6,419 nt of DNA. It comes from Actinomycetes bacterium. GTDB taxonomy: Bacteria; Actinomycetota; Acidimicrobiia; Acidimicrobiales; Bog-793. This document shows, piece after piece, positions 1 through 5,288 of this stretch. The DNA is taken from the NCBI GenBank assembly GCA_021785095.1, contig JAJYGM010000320.1, positions 1 to 6,419 of the forward strand, in the 5' to 3' direction. The translations under genes were made by a program, and so were the position numbers. The notes below the pieces were generated by a model. That model worked only from the letters and a program-made list of their open reading frames with translations, made no database searches and was not told the origin of the DNA. Numbering within the stretch: the stretch's first letter is position 1; each line of letters starts with the position of its first letter.

Positions 1-581
1 TGGCGGGCCGCCTCCTCGGGCAAGATCGGCCGGCCGTCGTCTTCTTCGGCGACGGCGCCGCCCAGACCGGGATCTTCGCCGAGACCCTGAACCTGGCCAG
101 CCTGTGGCAGGTCCCGGTGGTGCTCGTCTGCGAGAACAACGGCTTCGCCGAGTTCACCCCCCGCTCGGCCCACACCCGGGTGGAGCGGGTGAGCGACCTC
201 GCGGCGCCGTTCCGTGTCCCCGCGGCGACCGTCGACGGCAACGACGTCGCCCAGGTGCACGCCGCCTTCGCCCACGCGCTCGCCCTGGCCCGCGCGGGCG
301 GCGGCCCCTTCCTCCTCGAGTGCCTCACCCACCGGCTCTCGGGACACTACGTCGGCGACCCCGGCGGCTACCGAGCCGCCGTGGAGGACGAAGCGTGGCG
401 AGCCAGGGACCCCATCGAGCGCCTCGTCCGGCAGGCTGCCGCAGCCGGCTGGTTCGACGCGGAGCGTTCGCGCGCCGCCGAGGCGGCGGCGCGAGACGAG
501 GTGGAGGCGGCGGTCGCCTTCGCGGCCTCGAGCCCGTTCCCCGACCTGGGCCTTCCCGCCGAGCTCACCTACGCGCGCTGA
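1..581 (+). CDS. 2-oxoacid/acetoin dehydrogenase E1 component, alpha subunit (5' truncated by window edge)
   Basis: Only the C-terminal 192 residues are visible (first full codon at base 3). Family members are usually about 320-330 residues, so the N-terminal 40% lies upstream. The thiamine-diphosphate/Mg motif is clear: GDG at visible residues 16-18, followed 27 residues later by NN at 45-46 within VLVCENNGF. Further on, HRLSGHYVGDPGGYR and ARDPIERL match the conserved C-terminal part of E1 alpha subunits. With the beta subunit it would form an alpha2beta2 E1 that decarboxylates a 2-oxoacid, or cleaves acetoin, and passes the acyl group to a lipoyl E2. The stop TGA (579-581) shares its last base with the ATG of the beta gene, so translation is probably coupled. 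Pyruvate, branched-chain and acetoin specificities cannot be separated from this fragment. The E1 alpha call is secure; the substrate is not. Confidence 0.93.
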   Translation, partial: AGRLLGQDRPAVVFFGDGAAQTGIFAETLNLASLWQVPVVLVCENNGFAEFTPRSAHTRVERVSDLAAPFRVPAATVDGNDVAQVHAAFAHALALARAGGGPFLLECLTHRLSGHYVGDPGGYRAAVEDEAWRARDPIERLVRQAAAAGWFDAERSRAAEAAARDEVEAAVAFAASSPFPDLGLPAELTYAR

Positions 582-1555
582 TGGCCGAGACGACCTACGC
601 CGCCACCATCGCCGCCACCCTCGCGGCGGCGATGCGCGCGGACGAGCGCGTCGTGGTCCTGGGCGAGGACGTGGCGCTCGGCGGCCCCTACCTCACGACG
701 AAGGGGCTCGCCGAGGAGTTCGGAACTGCCCGCGTCGTGAACACCCCCATCAGCGAAGCGGCGATCTGCGGGGTCGCCATCGGCGCGGCGCAGTCCGGCC
801 TGCGCCCGGTCGTGGAGATCATGTTCATCGACTTCATCGGGCTTGCCCTCGACCAGCTCGTGAACGGCGCCGCGAAAGCCCACTTCATGTCGGGAGGGCA
901 GCTCGACGTGCCGATGGTCCTGCGTACCCAGGGAGGGGCGGGCCAGCGCGGCGCCGCGCAGCACTCCCAGAGCCTCGAGAGCTGGCTGACCCACGTGCCA
1001 GGGCTGAAGGTCGTCGTCCCCTCGAGCGCCCGAGAGGTGGCCGCGCTCCTGCCGAGCGCCATCGCCGACCCGAACCCCGTCGTCGTCGTCGAGTCCAAGA
1101 CCCTGTACTTCCGGCACGAGACGCTGCCCGACGAAGGCGTCTCCCCCGAGCCGCTCGGGCGGGCGCGGGTGGTACGGCGAGGAGACGACGTGACCATCGT
1201 CGCCACCTCGAAGATGGTGAACGAGGCGATCGAGGCCGCCGCCCACCTCTCCGAACACGGCGTCGAAGCCGAGGTGATCGACCCGCGCACGCTGGTCCCC
1301 CTCGACCTCCCGACGATCGCCGCCTCGGTCGCCCGTACGGGACGGCTGGTCGTCGCCCATGAGGCCGTGCAGCACGGCGGCTTCGGGGCGGAGATCGCTG
1401 CGGAGGTCCAGGAGGCGTGCTTCTACGATCTCGACGCCCCGATCGTCCGCGTCGGCGCGCCGTTCACCCCGGTGCCGCTCAGCCCGCCGCTCGAGGACGC
1501 CTACGTGCCCGGCGCCGCCGAGATCCTCGACGCCGTCCGCCGGGTGCTCGGTTGA
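581..1555 (+). CDS. 2-oxoacid/acetoin dehydrogenase E1 component, beta subunit
   Basis: A complete 324-residue protein, the normal length for a separate E1 beta. The N-terminal pyrimidine-binding transketolase domain (about 1-175) has VVVLGEDVALGGPY (24-37), NTPISEAAI (54-62) with the expected catalytic Glu59, and GQRGAAQHSQSLESW (121-135) containing the conserved active-site-loop His128. The C-terminal transketolase domain (about 195-320) has VEAEVIDPRTLVPLD (228-242) and VAHEAVQHGGFGAE (258-271). The start is the ATG overlapping the alpha stop by one base. No good Shine-Dalgarno precedes it, which fits coupling to the alpha gene. Sequence style resembles acetoin and pyruvate dehydrogenase beta subunits (AcoB/PdhB); I cannot choose between them. 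No lipoyl E2 or E3 gene follows: the next gene is a cupin after a 197-bp gap, so E2/E3 must lie upstream or elsewhere. A small imperfect hairpin (TGACGC/GCGTCA, 1553-1573) follows the stop but lacks a U tract. Confidence 0.95.
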   Translation: MAETTYAATIAATLAAAMRADERVVVLGEDVALGGPYLTTKGLAEEFGTARVVNTPISEAAICGVAIGAAQSGLRPVVEIMFIDFIGLALDQLVNGAAKAHFMSGGQLDVPMVLRTQGGAGQRGAAQHSQSLESWLTHVPGLKVVVPSSAREVAALLPSAIADPNPVVVVESKTLYFRHETLPDEGVSPEPLGRARVVRRGDDVTIVATSKMVNEAIEAAAHLSEHGVEAEVIDPRTLVPLDLPTIAASVARTGRLVVAHEAVQHGGFGAEIAAEVQEACFYDLDAPIVRVGAPFTPVPLSPPLEDAYVPGAAEILDAVRRVLG

Positions 1556-1586
1556 CGCGTCGGAGAGGCGTCACCTCGACATCCCC

Positions 1587-1615
1587 TTGAACTTCGGGCC
1601 GACACTGGCGAGAAT
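1587..1615 (+). promoter_or_regulatory. possible sigma70-type promoter upstream of the cupin gene
   Basis: TTGAAC (1587-1592) and GAGAAT (1610-1615) each match four of six positions of the -35 and -10 consensus and are 17 bp apart. They lie in the 197-bp spacer between E1 beta and the cupin, where a new transcript would be expected to begin. It would leave a leader of about 130 nt. In a GC-rich genome such a match can occur by chance, so this is a weak call. Confidence 0.2.
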
Positions 1616-1737
1616 CTGCGCCGGGGGCGACCAGGGGGCGCGCCGCCCGGGGCAGAGGCGGGGGCTGCACGTCCGCCGACTTTGCGCTGCCGGCGTCAGG
1701 AATGCGCCACGTCAGGCCCCACGCGAAGCCGCACATC

Positions 1738-1746
1738 GAGGAGGAG
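1738..1746 (+). promoter_or_regulatory. ribosome binding site deciding the cupin start
   Basis: GAGGAGGAG lies 6 nt before the ATG at 1753. This supports that ATG over an in-frame ATG at 1702, which has no comparable site and would add 17 poorly family-like residues (MRHVRPHAK...). Confidence 0.75.
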
Positions 1747-1752
1747 CGCCAC

Positions 1753-2268
1753 ATGACGGTGAACGAGGTCGAGTCGCACGCGATGGCTGTCGAGGCTCGC
1801 GTCGACAGGATGCGAGACAAGTACGCCATGGTCGAGGGGTTCGTCGGTGCGACCGACGAGGTCTCCCCGTGGGTCCCCTTCGTCGAGAACGTCTGGATCC
1901 GGCACCTCACGTTCGACGTCCGCTCCAGCTCGGCCGCCAACGTGCTGTGGTGCGCGGCCGGCGGGAAGCTCGGCAGGCACCGTCACCGTGGACCGGTGTC
2001 GGGGTTCACGATCGAGGGCAGCTGGCGCTACCTCGAGTACGACTGGGTGGCGACGCCGGGGTGCTTCGTCAGAGAGAGCCCGGGGCGGACGCACACCCTC
2101 TACTCGGAGAAGGGCATGAAGACCTTCTTCTGGCTGAACGGCCCCCTCGAGTTCCTCGACGACGAGGACCGGGTGGTGGAGACCGTGGACGTGTTCTGGT
2201 TCATCGACCACTACGAGCGCTACTGCGAGGAGCACGGCATCCCGATCAACCCCACCCTCTACCTTTGA
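1753..2268 (+). CDS. cupin-domain protein of the 2,4'-dihydroxyacetophenone dioxygenase / acetylacetone-cleaving dioxygenase type
   Basis: A 171-residue cytoplasmic protein with one beta-barrel cupin domain (about 40-150) and no signal peptide. Cupin motif 1 is GKLGRHRHRGPVSGFTIEGS (71-90), giving metal ligands His76 and His78. The following WRYLEYDWVATPG (91-103) is a hallmark of 2,4'-dihydroxyacetophenone dioxygenase-like proteins. Motif 2 supplies His114 in PGRTHTL (110-116). Three histidines, with Glu95 as a possible fourth ligand, suit a mononuclear Fe(II) centre. Characterised relatives split a C-C bond with O2: 2,4'-dihydroxyacetophenone gives 4-hydroxybenzoate plus formate, and acetylacetone gives methylglyoxal plus acetate. 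The substrate here is unknown. The C-terminus (about 146-171) carries DVFWFIDHYERYCEEHG, like the helical tail in the family. It follows the E1 genes on the same strand after 197 bp and faces the folD-like gene tail to tail. A non-catalytic or different oxygenase role remains possible. Confidence 0.85.
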   Translation: MTVNEVESHAMAVEARVDRMRDKYAMVEGFVGATDEVSPWVPFVENVWIRHLTFDVRSSSAANVLWCAAGGKLGRHRHRGPVSGFTIEGSWRYLEYDWVATPGCFVRESPGRTHTLYSEKGMKTFFWLNGPLEFLDDEDRVVETVDVFWFIDHYERYCEEHGIPINPTLYL

Positions 2269-2366
2269 GGCCGACCGTCTGAGCGGGGGCGAGACCGGCC
2301 GCGATGCCAGCCACCTGCGGGTCCCGCCCGAGGGATCCCTTGCACGAGCGGTGGAAGCCGGCACCC

Positions 2367-2422
2367 AGCGCGGCGTCGAGAGCGCGGCGTCAAGAGCGCG
2401 GCGTCAAGAGCGCGGCGTCAGA
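2367..2422. repeat. four tandem copies of a 14-bp repeat in the convergent spacer
   Basis: The copies are AGCGCGGCGTCGAG (2367-2380), AGCGCGGCGTCAAG (2381-2394), the same again (2395-2408), and AGCGCGGCGTCAGA (2409-2422). The core AGCGCGGCGTC is identical in all four. The array fills the end of the 149-bp gap between the convergent cupin and folD-like genes. Its last copy contains the folD-like stop codon (2418-2420, TGA on the minus strand). The unit is not a multiple of three and shows no internal inverted repeat, so it reads as a slippage-type minisatellite. The rest of the gap holds a 10-bp palindrome (AGGGATCCCT, 2331-2340) and a very small GCGG/CCGC stem (2317-2327), neither a convincing terminator. 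Confidence 0.95.
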
Positions 2423-3344
2423 ACAGCGGCCAGGGTCCGATCGACAGCGTCGTGTGCTGCATGACCCCGGCGAGCACGGCGTTGCGCACCAGCCATACGT
2501 CGGTGACTGGCCCGACGCCGCCGGGTACCGGGGTGAGCGCCTCGGCGCGCAGCGCCACGCTGTCGAAATCGAGGTCCCCGACGAGGTGGACCCGGCCGTC
2601 CTCTCCCTCGACGGGGTTGATCCCGACGTCGATCGCGATCACGCCCTCCTTCACCATGTCGCCGGTGACGAGCCCCGGCGAGCCGGCGGCAACGATCAGC
2701 ACGTCCGCCTGGCGGGTGAACTCGGCCAGCCTCCCCGCCTCTGAGGCGTGCTCGTCGCAGCTCACGACGATGGCTCCCCGGTCCAAGGCGAGCCAGACGG
2801 CGGGCTTGCCGACGTTGTGGCTCCTTCCGACGATCACGACCGTCTTGCCCCTCAAGGCCGTGCTGGGGTCACGACCCGTCTGGCGGAAGTAGTCGTCGAG
2901 CAGCCAGAAGCAGCTGGCCGGCGTGGAAGGGACGAACCGGGGGGTGCCGCGCGCCATCAGCCCGGCATTGGCGGGATGGACCGCCTCGACGTCCTTCAGC
3001 GGGTCGAGCGTCGGGTACAGCTCCACCTCGGAGAGCTGGGCGGGAAGGGGGCGGAGCACGAGGATCCCACTGATCCTCGGGTCCGCGTTCAGCTTGCCGA
3101 TGGTCGCAAGCGCTTCGGCGAGCTCCGCGTCGTGCGGCAGGCGCTCGGGCTGGAACCGGCACCCCACGTTCTCCGCCAGCCGGCGAAGCCGGCGCTCGTA
3201 GGCGTGGGCGGCGTAATCCTCGCCCACCAGCACGCTCGCCAGCCCGGGGTCGACCTTCGACGAGCGGACGGCGGCGAGCTCGCCGAGAAGCCGGGCACGA
3301 AGGTCCCTCGACACGGCTGTTCCGTCGATGATCGTCGCTTCCAT
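2418..3344 (-). CDS. folD: FolD-like methylenetetrahydrofolate dehydrogenase homologue lacking key cyclohydrolase residues
   Basis: A 308-residue protein, slightly longer than typical FolD (about 280-300). Bifunctional FolD oxidises 5,10-methylene-THF with NAD(P)+ and hydrolyses methenyl-THF to 10-formyl-THF. The NAD(P)-binding half is well kept: GKTVVIVGRSHNVGKPAVWL (166-185), ADVLIVAAGSPGLVTGDM (213-230), AIDVGIN (237-243), LVGDLDF (254-260) and TPVPGGVGPVT (271-281). The N-terminal half keeps the fold pattern and Tyr49. However, the catalytic Lys of Y-x3-K (human K56) is Leu53, the Gln of VQLP (human Q100) is Leu97, and the Asp-Gly of KDVDG (human D125-G126) is Glu120-Ala121. PCTPxG is PSTPAS (139-144). 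It lies 71 bp downstream of fhs on the same strand, so an operon is likely. Family membership is certain; normal cyclohydrolase activity is doubtful. The symbol indicates homology only. The ATG at 3344 is supported by a Shine-Dalgarno and by homology starting at once (MEATIIDGTAVS). Confidence 0.9.
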   Translation of the reverse strand: MEATIIDGTAVSRDLRARLLGELAAVRSSKVDPGLASVLVGEDYAAHAYERRLRRLAENVGCRFQPERLPHDAELAEALATIGKLNADPRISGILVLRPLPAQLSEVELYPTLDPLKDVEAVHPANAGLMARGTPRFVPSTPASCFWLLDDYFRQTGRDPSTALRGKTVVIVGRSHNVGKPAVWLALDRGAIVVSCDEHASEAGRLAEFTRQADVLIVAAGSPGLVTGDMVKEGVIAIDVGINPVEGEDGRVHLVGDLDFDSVALRAEALTPVPGGVGPVTDVWLVRNAVLAGVMQHTTLSIGPWPLF

Positions 3345-3346
3345 GA

Positions 3347-3366
3347 CCTCAGCCTTCCTCAGCCTT
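3347..3366 (-). repeat. perfect 10-bp tandem duplication carrying the folD-like ribosome binding site
   Basis: On the minus strand AAGGCTGAGG occurs twice back to back, immediately upstream of the folD-like ATG. The junction creates GAGGAAGG (plus-strand 3353-3360), a purine-rich site 8 nt from the ATG. The second copy leaves a GAGG only 2 nt from the ATG. The better-spaced ribosome site therefore appears to be a product of the duplication. Confidence 0.85.
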
Positions 3367-3415
3367 CCGCGCCCCGCGACGACGGCGCGACGGCGGGCTC
3401 GGACACGCCGCCGAG

Positions 3416-5113
3416 CTAGGACAGCCCGACGATCTGGCCGTCGGCGTCGAGATCGATGGAGAAGGCAGCGGGGTTGCTCCCGAGCCCCGGCATGGTGCGC
3501 ATGTCCCCGCAGATCGGGTACACGAAGCCCGCCCCGACCGAGGCGCGCACTTCCCGGACCGGCAGGGTCCACCCCGTCGGGGCGCCCTTCAACGCGGGGT
3601 CGGACGAGATCGACAGGTGGGTCTTCGCGATGCACACCGGCAGGTTCCCGAACCCGGCGGCCTCGTAGCGGTCGAGGGCACGGGCCGCCGCCGGGGCGTA
3701 CGACACGTCCGCGGCGCCGTACACCTTGGTCGCCACCGTGCGGATCTTGTCCCTGAGCGGCATGTCGTCGGGGTAGAGCATGCGGAACTGGGAGGGTTCG
3801 TCTGCCGCCTCGACGACCGCCTCGGCCAGCTCGGTGGCACCGGCGCCGCCCTTGGCGAAGTGGTGGCAGACGGCGCTCCTCGCCCCGCTCGACGCCGCGA
3901 TCTCTGCGACGGCGTCCCACTCGGAGGGGTGGTCGGTCGGGAAGGCGTTGATGGCGACGACCGGGGTGACCCCGTGCATCTTGATGTTCTCGATCTGCTT
4001 CCGCAGGTTGGAACCGCCCGCGTGCACTTCGTCGGGGTTCTCCGCGAGGAGGGCCTCGGGGAGGGGCCTTCCTGCGACGACGCGGTGGTTGCCCGTGTGA
4101 GTCTTCAACGCCCGGACGGTCGCCACGACGACGGCGGCGTCGGGGGTGAGCCCCGAGTACCGGCACTTGATGTTGAAGAAGCGCTCAGCCCCCATGTCGG
4201 CGCCGAAGCCGGCCTCGGTGATGAGGAAGTCCCCGCTCCTGATGCCGATCTGGTCGGCCAGGATCGAGCTGTTGCCGTGGGCGATGTTGCCGAACGGACC
4301 GGCGTGGACCAGGACAGGGGTGTTCTCCAAGGTCTGGAGGAGGTTCGGCTTGAGGGCGTCGCGCATCAGGACCGCCATCGCGCCCGCCGCCTTCAGCTCC
4401 TCCGCGGTGACCGGCGCGCCATCGTCCGTGTAGCCGACGACGATGCGCCCGAGGCGAGACCGGAGGTCGGAGAGCGAGGTGGCGAGGGCGAAGATCGCCA
4501 TCACCTCGGACGCCGCGGTGATGTCGAACCCGGTCTGGCGCGTGACGCCGTCCTCATGCGGGCCGAGGCCGATCACGATGTTGCGAAGGGAACGGTCGTT
4601 CACGTCCAGGACGCGCCGCCAGGTGATGTCGTCCAGGGAGAGCCCGAGGGCGTTGCCCTGGAAGAGGTGGTTGTCGATGATCGCGGACAGGAGGTTGTGC
4701 GCCTCGGTGACGGCGTGGAAGTCGCCGGTCAGGTGGAGGTTCAAGATCTCCATCGGCACGACCTGGCTGTACCCCCCGCCGGCCGCCCCTCCTTTGATCC
4801 CGAAGGTCGGGCCCATCGACGGCTGGCGAATGGCGACCGTCGCCTGCCTCCCGATGTGGCGCATCGCCTGGCCCAGCCCCACAGTCGTGGTCGTCTTCCC
4901 CTCGCCGAGCGGCGTCGGGGTGATCGCCGACACCACCACGTACTTCGCCTTCGGGCGCTCCGAGAGCTCTTCGACCGCCTCGAGCTTGATCTTGGCGACC
5001 GCAGATCCATAGGGCTCCAAGAGGTGCTCACCGATCCCCATCGACGCTGCGATCTCGTTCAACGGCTTCAAGGAGGCGGCGCGTGCGATGCCCAGGTCGG
5101 AAGGGAAGGCCAT
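3416..5113 (-). CDS. fhs: formate-tetrahydrofolate ligase (10-formyl-THF synthetase)
   Basis: A 565-residue protein, the usual size (about 555-565). It makes 10-formyl-THF from formate, THF and ATP in the cytoplasm. The ATP-binding P-loop is TPLGEGKTTTT (67-77). The first family signature GIKGGAAGGGY (105-115) is intact. The second, VATVRALKTHTG (330-341), differs from the usual VRALKxHGG form only near its end. Other conserved blocks are QPSMGPTFG (97-105), NLHLTGDFHAVTEAHN (125-140), IDNHLFQGN (146-154), PFGNIAHGNSS (273-283) and EAGFGADMGAE (300-310). The C-terminus ends with AGFVYPICGDMRTMPGLG and a TAG stop. The ATG at 5113 was chosen because MxFPSDLGIARAA matches the family N-terminus. 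A longer in-frame start at 5158 would add 15 untypical residues. No Shine-Dalgarno is present, but a -10-like hexamer lies 6 nt upstream, suggesting a leaderless mRNA. It heads a two-gene unit with the folD-like gene and is divergent from the Mo hydroxylase gene. Confidence 0.98.
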   Translation of the reverse strand: MAFPSDLGIARAASLKPLNEIAASMGIGEHLLEPYGSAVAKIKLEAVEELSERPKAKYVVVSAITPTPLGEGKTTTTVGLGQAMRHIGRQATVAIRQPSMGPTFGIKGGAAGGGYSQVVPMEILNLHLTGDFHAVTEAHNLLSAIIDNHLFQGNALGLSLDDITWRRVLDVNDRSLRNIVIGLGPHEDGVTRQTGFDITAASEVMAIFALATSLSDLRSRLGRIVVGYTDDGAPVTAEELKAAGAMAVLMRDALKPNLLQTLENTPVLVHAGPFGNIAHGNSSILADQIGIRSGDFLITEAGFGADMGAERFFNIKCRYSGLTPDAAVVVATVRALKTHTGNHRVVAGRPLPEALLAENPDEVHAGGSNLRKQIENIKMHGVTPVVAINAFPTDHPSEWDAVAEIAASSGARSAVCHHFAKGGAGATELAEAVVEAADEPSQFRMLYPDDMPLRDKIRTVATKVYGAADVSYAPAAARALDRYEAAGFGNLPVCIAKTHLSISSDPALKGAPTGWTLPVREVRASVGAGFVYPICGDMRTMPGLGSNPAAFSIDLDADGQIVGLS

Positions 5114-5119
5114 CGCACA

Positions 5120-5125
5120 AGGGTA
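5120..5125 (-). promoter_or_regulatory. candidate -10 element for a leaderless fhs transcript
   Basis: On the minus strand TACCCT (TAnnnT form) lies 6 nt before the fhs ATG. Transcription starting about 7 nt downstream would begin at the A of the ATG, as in leaderless actinobacterial genes. This agrees with the lack of a Shine-Dalgarno in front of fhs. No clear -35 element is seen. Confidence 0.35.
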
Positions 5126-5130
5126 GCGCG

Positions 5131-5144
5131 CGGGTCGAAACCCG
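5131..5144. repeat. short inverted repeat in the divergent control region
   Basis: CGGGT-CGAA-ACCCG forms a perfect 5-bp stem with a 4-nt loop. It sits just upstream of the candidate fhs -10, about where a -35 or an operator would lie. It could be a regulator half-site pair, but it is short enough to arise by chance. Confidence 0.3.
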
Positions 5145-5249
5145 AAGGGGTGGCGCACGACTGCCGCCGCGCCCGCGCCAGTGTCGGGACGAGGGGCAGA
5201 CGTCGAGGTCGGGTGCAGCGCAGCGGGAGACCCGGCGGAGGCGGATGGC

Positions 5250-5255
5250 TATGCT
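5250..5255 (+). promoter_or_regulatory. possible -10 element for the molybdopterin subunit gene
   Basis: TATGCT fits the TAnnnT pattern in an otherwise very GC-rich spacer and lies 33 nt before the GTG. That would give a leader of about 25-27 nt containing the ribosome site. The sequence 17 bp upstream (GAGACC) is a poor -35, so this is tentative. Confidence 0.25.
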
Positions 5256-5274
5256 CGGTCCGAACTTCGACCAC

Positions 5275-5280
5275 AGGAGA
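5275..5280 (+). promoter_or_regulatory. ribosome binding site deciding the GTG start at 5289
   Basis: AGGAGA is 8 nt from the GTG. Family homology begins right at this codon (SFLGNRVLRKEDAKFLTVGG), and no in-frame ATG occurs nearby, which together support the GTG start. Confidence 0.75.
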
Positions 5281-5288
5281 CTCGAGCC

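Noticed and set aside
569..1375. 268-codon minus-strand frame opposite E1 beta
   Set aside because: It is a shadow of E1 beta with low-complexity His/Gly/Asp/Arg content and no homology pattern.
1553..1573. Rho-independent terminator after E1 beta
   Set aside because: The TGACGC/GCGTCA stem is only 6 bp with a 9-nt loop and no following T tract.
1696..2364. 222-codon minus-strand frame opposite the cupin
   Set aside because: It is antisense to a gene with intact cupin motifs and a strong ribosome site, and is explained by GC-rich codon use.
3345..4166. In-frame upstream extension of the folD-like gene to 582 codons
   Set aside because: The added 274 residues are Arg/Pro/Gly-rich, have no family character and lie out of frame over the real fhs coding sequence. 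The FolD N-terminus begins exactly at the ATG at 3344.
1599..5187. 12-bp match CGCCAGTGTCGG at 5176-5187 and, inverted, at 1599-1610, suggestive of a shared operator
   Set aside because: In about 6.4 kb of GC-rich DNA a few 12-mer matches between any two positions are expected by chance, and the two copies are not oriented alike relative to the downstream genes.
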